Notes: generated by a model from the letters alone, not told the origin. 64,000 nt of DNA from Streptomyces sp. NBC_01497 (GCF_036250695.1 NZ_CP109427.1:2914001-2978000); one strand, 5' to 3'. Shown: positions 8,967 to 18,147, counted from the stretch's first letter. Program-made: numbers and translations.

Positions 8967-11900
8967 ATGCGGGACAGCCATCGTGCCGAGGCCGAGCGGC
9001 TGTTGGTGCGGGCGGTGCAGGACGAGGCGCGGCGCGGCGGCGGGATCGACAGTGCCGCCCTGCTCGCGCACGCCCGCACCCAACTCGACCGGCTGACGGC
9101 CGAGGCGGCCGAGGAGTACACGGCATACCTGGCGGCACTGCGGGCGCTGGAAGCGGGCAGGGGCCCACTGGCGGGCCGCCTCGGCAAGGGCGCGGTGGCG
9201 ACTCCCGCACTGGTCACGGCCGTCGCCGCGGTGGCCGCCGCCTGCGCGGACGCCGCGTTCGGCACGGCGGTGGGTACCGCCGTCGGCGCCGGGGCGGTCG
9301 TCGCCGTCGCGGGCGCCGCGACCACGGTGGTGCGGGCCACCTCCACGCACCGGCCGGCGCCCGGGCCCGGCGCGGACCCGGCGCGGGTGGAGCAACTGCG
9401 GCTCGCCTGGCTGGGGGCACTGGAGGTACGCGGTATCCGGCCGTTCCTGGACCAGCAGCGGGTGGTCAGGTCGGCCACGGTCCGCGAGGCCAGGGGCCGC
9501 GCGTCCGCGGTCTCCTCGCTGCGCGGCCAGGACCGCAGCGCGGCGGCGCGGCGGCGGTCGCTGCTGGAGCAGTCCTTCGGCCATCTCCCGGCAGCGGACG
9601 GGCCGTTCGCGGGACGTCGGCGCGAGGTCTCGCAGATCACCCAGTGGGTGCACGCGGCGCGCGCGTCCACCAGGACCCAGCCGACGGTGGTGGTGCTGCA
9701 CGGCGAGGCCGGCTCGGGGCGTTCGACGCTGGCGGTGCGGGCGGCCCACCATCTGCGCGACCAGTTCCGGGGCGCGTGCGTGGTGGACATGCGGGGCGGC
9801 GCGAGCGAGGAGCCCACTCCGTCGTCGCCCCTGTCCCCGCTGTCGACCCGGGACGCGCTGCTGCACCTGCTGAACCGACTGGGCGCGCCGCGCGAACAGC
9901 TGCTGTTCCGGGACTCGTCGTCGCAGGAGCAGCAGGTGCGGCGCCTCACGGACCTCTACCACCGCCACCTCACGGGTCTGCCGGTGACGGTGGTGCTGGA
10001 CGACGCGTCGGACGCCGAGCAGGTGCGTTCCTTGATACCGGAGCGCTCCGACAGCCTGGTCCTGGTGACGGCGCGCGACCCGCTGGAGCTGCCGGACGAC
10101 CTCGCCGCGTGGGTCCATCAGCTGCCGGTGGAACCCCTCGACGCCGCGGGCGCGGAGGAGCTGCTGCGTGAGGCGGCGAGCGCCGGCTCGGACGAGGACG
10201 GGGACGAGGACGGGGGCGCCGGTACGGGCGCGGCGGGCGGGCCGCCGAGCGGTGCCGGTTCGGCCGGGACTCCCTACGACGCCCAATCGGTGGACCGTAT
10301 AGCGCAGTTGTGCGGCGGGCTGCCGCTCGCGCTGCGTATCGCCGGTTCGTCGCTCGGGCAGCGGTCCGCGGACCGGCTGGCCACCGACCTCGGCGCGTAC
10401 GGGCCGGTCCCGCCGGTGGAGCGGGCGCTGTGGCTGCGCTACACGGACCAGGACGGGCAGGGCCGCCGGCTGCTGCGCCGTCTCGCCCTCGCGGGACGCG
10501 CGTCGCTCGGCGCGTCCGCCGCGGCGGCGCTGCTCGCGACCGGCGAGCAGGAGGCGCAGCGGCTGCTGACCGCGCTCGCGGGTGCGGGCCTCATCGACCA
10601 TGTGCGGGGCCGCCGTTACCGGCTGCACGACGTGGTGCGGGGCTTCGCCCTGGCGCGGTTGCTCGACGAGGAGGAGGCCGGGGACCGCACGGCCGCGCAG
10701 GAGCGCCTCATCAGGAACTACAGCCAGTTGGCGGACACCGTGATCCGGCTGGTCGACGGCAACATGTCGACGCGCGCCGACCTCTTCCGTACGACGGCCG
10801 GTGCGCACGGCTTCGCCTCCCCGGACGCCGCGCTGCGCTGGCTCGACGACGAGTCGAGCTTCATCACGGCGGCCCTGCGGCAGGCCGAGGGGGTCGACCA
10901 GCAGGCCGTGCTGGGGCTGCTCGGCGCGCTGTGCGACTACTGCCTGCTGCGCGGCGACCTCTACCGGCTGGGCGAGATCAACGAGTTGGCGCACGCCGTG
11001 GGCCAGGGTCTGCTGGTGCGGTCCGTGCAGTGGCGTACGGGCATCGCGGCCCGTCAGATCGGCGACCTGGACACGGCGCGCACGACCCTGACGTCGGTGG
11101 TGGAGCTGTACCGGGAGGCGGAACAGGTCGCGGGCGAGGCGCTCGCGCTGTGCTCGCTCGGCATCACGCTGCACCACCAGGGGGACCTGACGGGCGCCGC
11201 GGCGAAACTGCGGGAGGCGCTGGCGCTCCAGGAGCCGGAGTCGCTGGCGGGTGACCGGGCGTGGACGCTGCACGCGCTGGCCGCGGTGGAACGCGACCGG
11301 GGCGGTCTCCGCGAGGCCCTGACGATGCTGACCGACGCGCTGCGGCTGCACGGCCGCAGCGGCTCCGTGCACGGCGAGGCGTGGACGTACTTCCAGCTCG
11401 GGCAGGTACGCCTGCGGATGGACGACCCGGCGCGCGCCGAGGAGGACCTGCGCCACGCGCTCGACCGGTACGCCCGCACCCGCGACGGCCGCGGTGAGGC
11501 CTGGGCGCTGACCCAGCTGGCCCGTACCCGTCTGGTGGCGGGCGAGCCCGCCGAGGCCGCGGACGGCCTGCGCGGCGCGCTCGCCCGCCATCGCGACAAC
11601 GAGGACGCTCGCGGCGAGGCATGGACGCTGTACTACCTGGGGCAGGCGCTGGAGGACGCGGGCGACGGGGACCAGGCGGTACGGGAACTGGACCGCGCGC
11701 GCACGATGTTCTCCCGGATGCGGGACGTGTACGGGCTGGCCTGCGCACGCCACCACCTCGGCCGCGTCACCCGCGACCAGCGGGCCGCCCGCACCGGCAA
11801 CCTGCGCAACTCCGGCTTCGCCCGGCAGTTGCTGTCCGACGCGCGCGCCGACTTCCGCCGGGCAGGGGTCGCGTACGGCGAGGGATGGACGTGCGTCGAG

Positions 11901-12281
11901 CTGGCGATCGTGGACGCGGGCAACAGCCGTGCGGCCCAGGCGCTGGCGCTGTGCGACGAGGCGACGGTCCTGTTCGACTCCTACGGCGACGAGCGCGGCG
12001 CCGACTGGTCCCGCTTCCTGCGCTGCACCCTGCTGCCGTACGCGTCGGCGGGCGGCGCGGACGTCGGCACGGCCGTCGCCGAACAGGAGCTGTCCGATCT
12101 GTCGGCCGCCCGCCACGTCCTGCGAGATCCGAAGCTGGACGACTGTGTGGAGACCCTGACGGTGATGCTGGCGCGCGGGGTGACCCTGGAGGACGGGTGG
12201 CGCGCCTGGTCGCTGGGCATGGTCCCGGGCCGTCACGCGCAGGAGGTGATGGGGGTCGGACTCCCGCACCCCGCGGCGTGA
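8967..12281 (+). CDS. Membrane-anchored STAND NTPase (NB-ARC-like) with TPR array
   Basis: A 1104-residue protein. Residues about 1-70 are helical. Residues 76-122 are a long Ala/Val/Gly-rich hydrophobic stretch that could form two membrane passes. The NTPase follows, with Walker A GEAGSGRSTL at about 246-255, Walker B VTVVLDDAS near 340-348, VLVTARDP, and the NB-ARC-type GLPLALRIAGSSLG; a winged-helix-like part (GRRYRLHDVVRGFALARL) comes next. From about residue 650 to 1050 there are repeated TPR-like helical pairs (RGEAWTLYYLGQALEDAGD and relatives). GGAGGGGG lies 7 nt before ATG 8967. STAND proteins are ligand-triggered switches, here probably at the membrane. No SARP DNA-binding domain is present, so it is not an AfsR-type activator. 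Its input and output are unknown. Confidence 0.85.
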   Translation: MRDSHRAEAERLLVRAVQDEARRGGGIDSAALLAHARTQLDRLTAEAAEEYTAYLAALRALEAGRGPLAGRLGKGAVATPALVTAVAAVAAACADAAFGTAVGTAVGAGAVVAVAGAATTVVRATSTHRPAPGPGADPARVEQLRLAWLGALEVRGIRPFLDQQRVVRSATVREARGRASAVSSLRGQDRSAAARRRSLLEQSFGHLPAADGPFAGRRREVSQITQWVHAARASTRTQPTVVVLHGEAGSGRSTLAVRAAHHLRDQFRGACVVDMRGGASEEPTPSSPLSPLSTRDALLHLLNRLGAPREQLLFRDSSSQEQQVRRLTDLYHRHLTGLPVTVVLDDASDAEQVRSLIPERSDSLVLVTARDPLELPDDLAAWVHQLPVEPLDAAGAEELLREAASAGSDEDGDEDGGAGTGAAGGPPSGAGSAGTPYDAQSVDRIAQLCGGLPLALRIAGSSLGQRSADRLATDLGAYGPVPPVERALWLRYTDQDGQGRRLLRRLALAGRASLGASAAAALLATGEQEAQRLLTALAGAGLIDHVRGRRYRLHDVVRGFALARLLDEEEAGDRTAAQERLIRNYSQLADTVIRLVDGNMSTRADLFRTTAGAHGFASPDAALRWLDDESSFITAALRQAEGVDQQAVLGLLGALCDYCLLRGDLYRLGEINELAHAVGQGLLVRSVQWRTGIAARQIGDLDTARTTLTSVVELYREAEQVAGEALALCSLGITLHHQGDLTGAAAKLREALALQEPESLAGDRAWTLHALAAVERDRGGLREALTMLTDALRLHGRSGSVHGEAWTYFQLGQVRLRMDDPARAEEDLRHALDRYARTRDGRGEAWALTQLARTRLVAGEPAEAADGLRGALARHRDNEDARGEAWTLYYLGQALEDAGDGDQAVRELDRARTMFSRMRDVYGLACARHHLGRVTRDQRAARTGNLRNSGFARQLLSDARADFRRAGVAYGEGWTCVELAIVDAGNSRAAQALALCDEATVLFDSYGDERGADWSRFLRCTLLPYASAGGADVGTAVAEQELSDLSAARHVLRDPKLDDCVETLTVMLARGVTLEDGWRAWSLGMVPGRHAQEVMGVGLPHPAA

Positions 12282-12290
12282 GGCGGGGCG

Positions 12291-12329
12291 TGCGGCCCTG
12301 AGGCGCGCGCACCGGCGCGCCGGGCCGCA
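12291..12329. terminator. Bidirectional hairpin between STAND and lipoprotein genes
   Basis: TGCGGCCC (12291-12298) pairs with GGGCCGCA (12322-12329), and inside it GGCGCG (12302-12307) pairs with CGCGCC (12316-12321), leaving a 3-nt bulge and an 8-nt loop. It starts 10 nt after the STAND stop codon and lies 43 nt from the convergent lipoprotein stop. Confidence 0.7.
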
Positions 12330-12371
12330 GGAGCTGGGGTGCGCGCACCCCCACCGCCCCCGGCGCCGCTG

Positions 12372-13058
12372 TCAGGCGGAGCAGACGTCCCGGTCCGGGT
12401 CGCGGAGGAGGCCGCGCAGCAACTGCTCCAGTGCGGTCCTGCGCTTCGCCGCGCTCGTCGGCAGGGGTGCCTTCGTCTCGTAGGAGACCTGCACCACGCG
12501 CCGGTAGCCCTTCCTGCGCGGACAACTGTCCACGGCCAGCGCGAAGTCGGACCGCACCTCGGCCCCCTGGCCGATGGGGACGTCCAGCTTCGGGGGGATG
12601 CGCGCCCCGCCCTTCCCCGGCCGCTCGTCCAGGGGGTCCGCGTACGAGTGGTCGGTCGAGGTGGTCGCCTGGAGGATGGTCCTCCCGTCCACGGAGACGA
12701 AGCAGAGAAGGGCACCGGGATCGTCGTGACCGGGTTCGGTCTGATCCACTGTGCGTTCGCTGACCTTCTCCCCCGGCGGCAGCAACACCGCGAGCGCCCC
12801 GGAGTCCACCGGGATGCCGCAGAGGTCGTGCGGAGCGGCGTAGTCCGTCCTCCCGCACCCGGCCACCGCGACGGCCACGAGCAGGCAACCTGTCAGTGCC
12901 ACCGCCGCGCTCCGGACGCGTCCCGGCCACCGCGCCTCGGGCGCGGGACGCGACCCGGCGCCGGCCCTCCCGGCGCGGACGGCGACCGGGCCACGTCCGC
13001 AGGCCGGTCGGCCCGGCAGGGCCGCATCACGCGTCGTGTCCCACCCGCACCTCGTCAC
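12372..13058 (-). CDS. Putative lipoprotein, third gene of the WXG-like cassette
   Basis: A 228-residue protein starting at GTG 13058, which overlaps the stop of the upstream gene as GTGA, so translation is coupled. After an arginine-rich N-terminal stretch there is a hydrophobic segment ending in the lipobox AVAGC (the segment is VALTGCLLVAVAVAGC). This predicts a lipid-anchored extracellular protein with a mature domain of about 155 residues and four further cysteines (DLCG, LLCF, DSCP, DVCSA), probably disulfide bonded. No known domain was recognised. The N terminus before the signal is long (about 45 residues), so a later start is possible, but no good GTG/ATG with a ribosome site was seen. 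Context suggests it works with the two upstream genes. Confidence 0.78.
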   Translation of the reverse strand: MTRCGWDTTRDAALPGRPACGRGPVAVRAGRAGAGSRPAPEARWPGRVRSAAVALTGCLLVAVAVAGCGRTDYAAPHDLCGIPVDSGALAVLLPPGEKVSERTVDQTEPGHDDPGALLCFVSVDGRTILQATTSTDHSYADPLDERPGKGGARIPPKLDVPIGQGAEVRSDFALAVDSCPRRKGYRRVVQVSYETKAPLPTSAAKRRTALEQLLRGLLRDPDRDVCSA

Positions 13059-15109
13059 TGCGCTCCCGCCAGGCCATCCGCCATGTCGTTGCCGTTGTAG
13101 GCATACGTGTTGATGTCGCTGGTAGCGGTGTAGGCGTCCAGGCCGCTGCCCGGGTTCCTTGCCCTCCACTGTGCGGCAAGGGAGCTCAACTGGTTGGACC
13201 GGGCGGTGAACACGCCTTGCTCCTGACCTTGGAGCACCGCGTCATGCCGGTGCTGCTCGTCCAGCTGCCACTGATAGGTGGCGGCATCCACACCGCGCTG
13301 CGCGACGTCGCCGACGACGGGTATGAAGTTCACCGCGCTGCCGAACCCGTGATAGAGCCACTTCGCGTCCCAACTAGGGTCCAACTCACCCGCCTTGAGC
13401 TCCTGATACCGGGCCTGTTCCAAGAAGCCCACGGTCATCCCCGCCCTCTCCAGGGTCTCCCTGGGGTCGCTGGGGTGGCCCTCGTCGATGCTCTGGACGA
13501 TCGCGTGGGTCATCCCCTGGTTCAGGATGCCGTACGACTGCTGATCACGGGATATCTGCTGGGTGACTGTCAGCAGCTGGTGCCGGTCGAGGAGATTCGG
13601 GTCGCCGGGATCGTCGGCGAGCGCGCTCATGCTGTGGTGGGTCACGTCACCGTAGTTGACGAGTACCGTCGCCATGTCGTCGCGCAGTTCCGGCGCGAAA
13701 CCGTCTCCCGCGCCGGCGAGGATCCGCAAGGAGCCGTCGAGCACCGCACGCTGCTCGGCGGTGTGCGCGACCGGCCGGGCATCCTTGTCGTTGGGGTCGA
13801 CACCGGTCGCCGCCGCGACGAGTGCTCTACCCGCCGCCTCGCGGGACTCGTTCGGGTTGTGCGGGTCATCGGGGGAGTCGTCGTACTCCGGCCGGTCCTT
13901 GAGGATCCACGCCGCGTTGTCCTGGGGCACCTTCTCATTGAAGAACCGCGTCGCCGCGTCCGGATTACCGGACAGGGCGGTGAGCAGGCCCGTCATGGGG
14001 TCGCGGCCGAGGCCGCCGGTCCTCAGGTAGTTCATCCGAGGAGCGGGCCCCGATGCCGTGCCCGTGACACCGACCTTCTTGTCATTCGCGACCATGGCGT
14101 TGCCGTAGCGGTCCAGGAAGCCGTCCCCGTACGTGCCGACCCGCATGAGGTTGCTCATCAGCTGGAAGCCGGACGCCTGTGTGTACGGCGTACTCACCGT
14201 CTTCGGACCGAGGTCGGTCATCTGCTGCTCCCACGTCTGCATCGCGGGGCTCCCCGACTGGGTGGCACCGGCGAGGACGAGGCTCAGTTCGCTCTGAAGC
14301 GTGCCCAGTTGGTCCTTCCGGGCCTCCTGGAGGCCGTTGCCCTCGATCGGGTCCGAGATGTCGGCCCAGAAGTCCAGGACGCCGTGCGCCCCTACAGTGG
14401 TCGCCAGGTCCTCCTGGAAGAGCGGGTCATTCCGGTACCGCTTCATGTCGGCGAGGAGCGCGTCGAATTGGGCCGGGGTCATGCTGTCCCCTTTCTTCAT
14501 CAGCGCCGCGTCCTTCCTCGCCGCGTCCACCGCCGCCACCGCGCTGTCCCGGTCCTTGTACGCGGCGGCGGAGAAGCCCACCGGGTCCTGGGCGACCAGT
14601 CGCGCCAGCACGTCGGCCGCGCTGCTGTCGCTGTGTGTGGCGCCGGAGAGAATGGTGGTGAGGCGGGCCGTGATGTCCTTCATCGCCGCCTCGGTCGCGG
14701 CGGACGGTGTGAGGCGCTGCCCGTCCACGAGCCCGGGTACGGCACCGTTCCATTCGACGACCGCGCCGTCCTCGAACTCCGAGACCGTCAGGCCGTCCTC
14801 CCCGGCGTCGGCCACGGCCGCGACGAGTTTCCGCTGCCAGTCGACCAGTTCCTCGTGGGTGTCGCGCAGGATGTTGCGGATCGTGGTCGCCTCGGTCACC
14901 GCGTCGGCGAACTCGCCGGCGGTCTTCGTGATGAAGGGCTGGGTGACCGTCGCGTTGACACCCTTCCAGTCGGCCGATTTCGATCGGTGGTCGAGCTGTC
15001 CTCCGGCCTCGGCCGACAGGGTGTCCAGCTTCCCGATGAGACTGGTCCAGGCGTCCACGGCCTCGCCCAGGGGCGCGAACTTGGCGGTGCGCAGGGCGTC
15101 GAAGCGCAT
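13055..15109 (-). CDS. Long helical protein with WXG100-like N terminus
   Basis: A 684-residue soluble protein without signal peptide or membrane segment. The first 110 residues resemble ESX/WXG100-type helical hairpins: LGEAVDAWTSLIGKLDTL, then SADWKGVNATVTQPF and a long second helix ending in WQRKLVAAVADAGED. The remainder is helical, with a GFSAAAYKDRDSAVAA region and a C-terminal NFIPVVGDVAQRGVDAATYQW segment. From memory such proteins are widespread in Streptomyces and always follow a small protein like the next entry. The exact DUF was not identified. ATG 15109 overlaps the upstream stop as TGATG. A type VII secretion substrate or toxin-carrier role is an inference. No toxin active site was recognised at the C terminus. 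Confidence 0.8.
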   Translation of the reverse strand: MRFDALRTAKFAPLGEAVDAWTSLIGKLDTLSAEAGGQLDHRSKSADWKGVNATVTQPFITKTAGEFADAVTEATTIRNILRDTHEELVDWQRKLVAAVADAGEDGLTVSEFEDGAVVEWNGAVPGLVDGQRLTPSAATEAAMKDITARLTTILSGATHSDSSAADVLARLVAQDPVGFSAAAYKDRDSAVAAVDAARKDAALMKKGDSMTPAQFDALLADMKRYRNDPLFQEDLATTVGAHGVLDFWADISDPIEGNGLQEARKDQLGTLQSELSLVLAGATQSGSPAMQTWEQQMTDLGPKTVSTPYTQASGFQLMSNLMRVGTYGDGFLDRYGNAMVANDKKVGVTGTASGPAPRMNYLRTGGLGRDPMTGLLTALSGNPDAATRFFNEKVPQDNAAWILKDRPEYDDSPDDPHNPNESREAAGRALVAAATGVDPNDKDARPVAHTAEQRAVLDGSLRILAGAGDGFAPELRDDMATVLVNYGDVTHHSMSALADDPGDPNLLDRHQLLTVTQQISRDQQSYGILNQGMTHAIVQSIDEGHPSDPRETLERAGMTVGFLEQARYQELKAGELDPSWDAKWLYHGFGSAVNFIPVVGDVAQRGVDAATYQWQLDEQHRHDAVLQGQEQGVFTARSNQLSSLAAQWRARNPGSGLDAYTATSDINTYAYNGNDMADGLAGAQ

Positions 15110-15555
15110 CAGGACCGCCCCTTGCCGTGGCCGAAGCCCTCGTCGAGCTGCGCGTACGTGAAGTCGCTGACGAGATAGCGCTCTTCATCGGCGTGCGCGT
15201 TCTTCGTGTAGTCGAGGTGGTCCGAGATCAGCGCGCACGCCGAGAGCAGGCTGTCCACCTGGGTCCCCCAGGCGTCGGCCAGCGCGGGCAGTTGGGCGCC
15301 GAGCGCGAAGTCCTTGCCCAGAGCCGTCCCCGCGGTGCGAGTCGGCCCGTCCGCCGTCGTACCGTCCGTCGTCAGCTCCCCGTGGAGCCTGTACGCCTCG
15401 TTGCCGACAGCCGCGAGGTCCCGCCGGTTGACCGCCAGGTCGCCGGACGGATCGCCTCCGCCGTCCGGTGCCCTCAGCGAGTTGAGTTCCGTGTGTACGA
15501 CGGCGTGCTCCCGCGCGGCCGTCTTCGCCTGTGCCCATTGCGCGTCGAACGACAT
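15109..15555 (-). CDS. Small type VII secretion-like (EspC/WXG-type) helical protein
   Basis: A 148-residue protein, first gene of a three-gene operon. It begins MSFDAQWAQAKTAAREH, followed by LAVNRRDLAAVGNEAYRLHGEL, LPALADAWGTQVDSLLSACAL and a final helical ISDHLDYTKNAHADEE. This pattern of a V-x2-L-x3-G hairpin, a W-containing second helix and a conserved ISxHLDY ending is one I recall from a common Streptomyces family related to EspC/T7SS targets. ATG 15555 was chosen because the family starts MSF/MGY; GGGGGGA lies upstream. The downstream gene starts inside its stop codon, so the products are likely made in fixed ratio and may be partners. Confidence 0.8.
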   Translation of the reverse strand: MSFDAQWAQAKTAAREHAVVHTELNSLRAPDGGGDPSGDLAVNRRDLAAVGNEAYRLHGELTTDGTTADGPTRTAGTALGKDFALGAQLPALADAWGTQVDSLLSACALISDHLDYTKNAHADEERYLVSDFTYAQLDEGFGHGKGRS

Positions 15556-15846
15556 GGTGTCCCCCCACCGGCCGGTCATCGTCCCGTCATGGTGGTCCGC
15601 GGCGGCTCGAAAAACCGGGAGAAGCCCCGAGCTTTACCACTTCCTGACGCGGACACCACAGGCCGCGGCCGCCGGGGCGTTGTCGTTCGCTGTCGTTCGT
15701 ACCGCCCGGACCGCGCCCCAGCGCGGAGCCTCATGACCTCCGAGGTAATCGACCGCGCCGCCCCCGGCGCGAAGACTGCGGGTACGGACGGACCGCCGGG
15801 AGCACCCGGGCAACCTCCGGGGCATCCCGGGGCGAGGAGGCAGACC

Positions 15847-16191
15847 ATGACCGCGTACGCGATAGCGCATCTGCGGGACGCCGAGCCGCACGACGACATC
15901 CTCACCTACATCGAGCGCATCCAGGCCACCATGGACCCGTTCGGGGGCCGGTTCGCCGTGCACGGCAGCGCCGTCGAGGTGGTGGAGGGGACCTGGCCGG
16001 GCGGCGTCGTGGTGGTCGCGTTCCCGGACATGACGGAGGCGCGCGGGTGGTACGCCTCCGACGCGTACCGGGAGATCCTGCCGCTGCGCACGGACCACAT
16101 CGACGGCGACGTGATCCTCGTACCGGGTGTATCCGACGGCTACGACGCCCGCGACACGGCCGGCGCGATGCGCGCGCGTCCGCACGCCTGA
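15847..16191 (+). CDS. DUF1330 family protein
   Basis: A 114-residue protein of the DUF1330 family, a dimeric ferredoxin-like (alpha+beta barrel) fold. The typical core is seen: YIERIQATMDPFGGRFAVHG, VEVVEGTWPGGVVVVAFPD and ARGWYASDAYREILPLR. Members are small cytoplasmic proteins of unknown function. AGGAGG lies 7 nt before ATG 15847. It faces away from the WXG-like operon and ends at a strong bidirectional hairpin. The 291-bp gap upstream holds no gene but must contain both divergent promoters. Confidence 0.9.
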   Translation: MTAYAIAHLRDAEPHDDILTYIERIQATMDPFGGRFAVHGSAVEVVEGTWPGGVVVVAFPDMTEARGWYASDAYREILPLRTDHIDGDVILVPGVSDGYDARDTAGAMRARPHA

Positions 16192-16220
16192 CGGGGCGGC
16201 GGAACCCACGCCGGTCCCAC

Positions 16221-16262
16221 GGGCGCCCCGGCGACGCGTGGCTCCGCGTCACCGGGGCGCCC
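16221..16262. terminator. Strong bidirectional terminator hairpin
   Basis: GGGCGCCCCGG (16221-16231) pairs perfectly with CCGGGGCGCCC (16252-16262). After a C/A mismatch the stem continues with GACGCG (16233-16238) and CGCGTC (16245-16250) around a 6-nt loop. It lies between the convergent DUF1330 and alpha/beta-hydrolase genes. Confidence 0.85.
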
Positions 16263-16383
16263 GGACCGCCCGCACCCACAGGTCACTTCCGCGGTACGTC
16301 GATCCGCCGGGGCATCCGCCCACCGATGCTCCCGGCGCGGTGGCGCTCAGTCCGAACCCCCGGGCACCCACCGGGACGTGGCT

Positions 16384-17211
16384 TCACCCGCGAGCGAAGT
16401 CGAGCAGGTCCGCGTTGAACTGCTCCGCGAACTTCGGGACCATCGCCAGGCCGTGGGGGGCGCCGGGGTAGACCTTGTAGGTCGAGCCCTTGACGATCTT
16501 CGACGACTTTTCCCCCGCCGCGACGATGGGGACGATCTGGTCGTCGTCGCCGTGGGCGATCAGCGTGGGGATGTCGAACTTCTTGAGGTCCTCGGTGGTG
16601 TCGGTCTCCGAGAACGCCTTGACGCAGTCGTAGGCGCCCTTGATCCCGACGCTCATCGACCACAGCCAGAACGCGTCCTTGGTGCCCTGCGACACGTCGG
16701 AACCCTCGCGGTTCGCTCCGTAGAAGGTCTCGCTGAGGTCCTCGTAGAACTGCGAGCGGTCCTTTGCCACGCCCTCCCGGATGCCGTCGAACACCTCCAT
16801 GGGCAGGCCGTCGGGGTTCGAGGCCGACTTCAGCATCAGCGGCGGGATCGCGGAGAGCAGGACCGCCTTGGCGACGCGGTCCGTCCCGTGCCGGCCGATG
16901 TAGCGGGCCACCTCCCCGCCTCCGGTCGAGTGGCCGACCAGGACGATGTCGCGGAGGTCGAGCGTCTGGATGAGCGATGCCAAGTCATCCGCGTACGTGT
17001 CCAGGTCGTTGCCTTCCCAGGTCTGGCCGGAGCGCCCGCCGCCCCGCCGGTCGTGGGCGATGGCGCGGAAGCCGTTGTCGGCCATCAGCTGGAGTTGGGG
17101 GTCCCACGCGTCGGCCGTGAGCGGCCAGCCGTGGGAGAAGACGACGGGCCGGCCCGTGCCCCAGTCCTTGTAGAAGATCTGGGTGCCGTCCGCGGCGGTG
17201 ACGAAGGGCAT
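16384..17211 (-). CDS. Alpha/beta hydrolase, non-heme chloroperoxidase family
   Basis: A 275-residue enzyme of the cofactor-free haloperoxidase/esterase group. It has the oxyanion segment [17 protein letters not shown], the nucleophile elbow GHSTGGGE (Ser about 98), the acid-bearing HGDDDQIVP and the histidine-bearing APHGLA. These enzymes are hydrolases that also perform perhydrolysis and halogenation with acetate and peroxide. AAAGGA lies 8 nt before ATG 17211. No signal peptide is visible, so it is probably cytoplasmic. It is monocistronic, and its substrate cannot be told from context. Confidence 0.93.
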   Translation of the reverse strand: MPFVTAADGTQIFYKDWGTGRPVVFSHGWPLTADAWDPQLQLMADNGFRAIAHDRRGGGRSGQTWEGNDLDTYADDLASLIQTLDLRDIVLVGHSTGGGEVARYIGRHGTDRVAKAVLLSAIPPLMLKSASNPDGLPMEVFDGIREGVAKDRSQFYEDLSETFYGANREGSDVSQGTKDAFWLWSMSVGIKGAYDCVKAFSETDTTEDLKKFDIPTLIAHGDDDQIVPIVAAGEKSSKIVKGSTYKVYPGAPHGLAMVPKFAEQFNADLLDFARG

Positions 17212-17822
17212 AGCGCATTCCTTTCAACGCCGGTGTGGAACTCCGCGTTGCGAAGTCCAGTGCCCAGGCGGTGTGCGGATCCCGCGCTGCGGACCGGCGA
17301 CGACGCACGTGGGCGCGGGGCACGGCCGGCAGCGGAAACGAGCGTGAGCACCTCTTGCAATCGACGCTACCCGCTGCCGGGTGATCCGGCAGATCGAGCG
17401 ATATCCGCAGGTCACAGAGGTGGAGGCATCCGGCGCCTGGGGTCGCGTGCGGTCGGTCCGGGCGCCGGTTCGCGCCGGTACGGGCCGAGTTGGCGCCTTC
17501 GGTGGGCTCGGCGAAGCGGTGGGTTCGGCGAACCCGTGATACCGGCTGTCCCGGGATGTCGGCGAACCCGTGAGCCGGTCGTGCCGTGATGCCGGCCGTG
17601 CACCGCTGTGCGCGGGAGCCCGCGTGGGGGCCGCGTCACGTGAGGGGCGCGGCGCGCGCGGGGGGCTCGGCGTCACGCGGGGAGCGCCGGGGCGTACGGC
17701 GTTCACGCTCCGCGCCCGCTCCCGGGCAGCCCGGGAGCGGGCCGGGCGGGCCGGGGTCTGCGGGGTCGACGCCATGGCCCCCCGTCCGCACGCCGTACGG
17801 GAGGGGCGCCTAAGAGTCCGCG
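17212..17822. other. Intergenic region with short direct repeats
   Basis: About 610 bases without a credible gene. The segment around 17515-17600 repeats GGCGAACCCGTGA and GTGATGCCGGC-like words, which look like a small decayed repeat. The promoter of the chloroperoxidase-like gene should lie at the left end. Nothing else was recognised. Confidence 0.4.
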
Positions 17823-17844
17823 GGCGCCCACGTGCGTGGGCGCC
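17823..17844 (-). terminator. Terminator of the mca operon
   Basis: GGCGCCCAC (17823-17831) and GTGGGCGCC (17836-17844) form a perfect 9-bp stem with a GTGC tetraloop, 9 nt beyond the stop codon of the small membrane gene on the minus strand. Confidence 0.8.
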
Positions 17845-17853
17845 GCGCGGGTC

Positions 17854-18147
17854 CTAACTGTCCGCCGGCGTCTTCGGGGTCGCCTTGCGGTCCGCCTTCG
17901 CCTGGGCCGGAGCCTTCGGGGCCGGGGTGGGGGCCGCCGTCTTCGCCGCCGCTGTCGCCGTCGCGGGCTTCTCCACGAAGTCCACCCGGCCCATGTGCCG
18001 GTTCATCGACTTCATCAGCAGCCAGACGCCCACCGCCAGCACCGCGAAGACGACGAACCCCAGCAGGCCGGGGGTCACCTTGTTCTCGTTGACCTCGGCC
18101 AGCGTGACCATGTTCGTCACCGCGTGAGTCGCATCCATGTCAGGCAT
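17854..18147 (-). CDS. Small membrane protein downstream of mca
   Basis: A 97-residue protein starting MPDMDATHAV. Residues about 26-46 form one membrane helix (PGLLGFVVFAVLAVGVWLLM), followed by a basic KSMNRHMGRVDF and an Ala/Pro/Lys-rich flexible tail. ATG 18147 overlaps the end of mca by 8 nt; ATG 18138 lies just after the mca stop and is equally possible. It is translationally coupled to mca and conserved beside it in Streptomyces as I recall. The function is unknown. The orientation is probably N-out with the tail inside. A terminator follows directly. Confidence 0.82.
   Translation of the reverse strand: MPDMDATHAVTNMVTLAEVNENKVTPGLLGFVVFAVLAVGVWLLMKSMNRHMGRVDFVEKPATATAAAKTAAPTPAPKAPAQAKADRKATPKTPADS

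Noticed and set aside
8559..12269. A 1236-codon open frame on the minus strand opposite the STAND gene
   Set aside because: It is Arg/Gln/Gly-rich with no domain or ribosome site, and lies exactly antisense to a gene with clear NTPase and TPR motifs. Third-position GC bias opens such frames.
8967..12281. AfsR/SARP-type activator as identity of the STAND protein
   Set aside because: There is no N-terminal OmpR-like DNA-binding or BTAD domain; hydrophobic segments occupy the N-terminal part instead.
12372..15555. Polymorphic toxin with C-terminal nuclease or ADP-ribosyltransferase
   Set aside because: The C terminus of the long protein shows no catalytic motif I recognise, and no immunity-like gene follows; the third gene is a lipoprotein.
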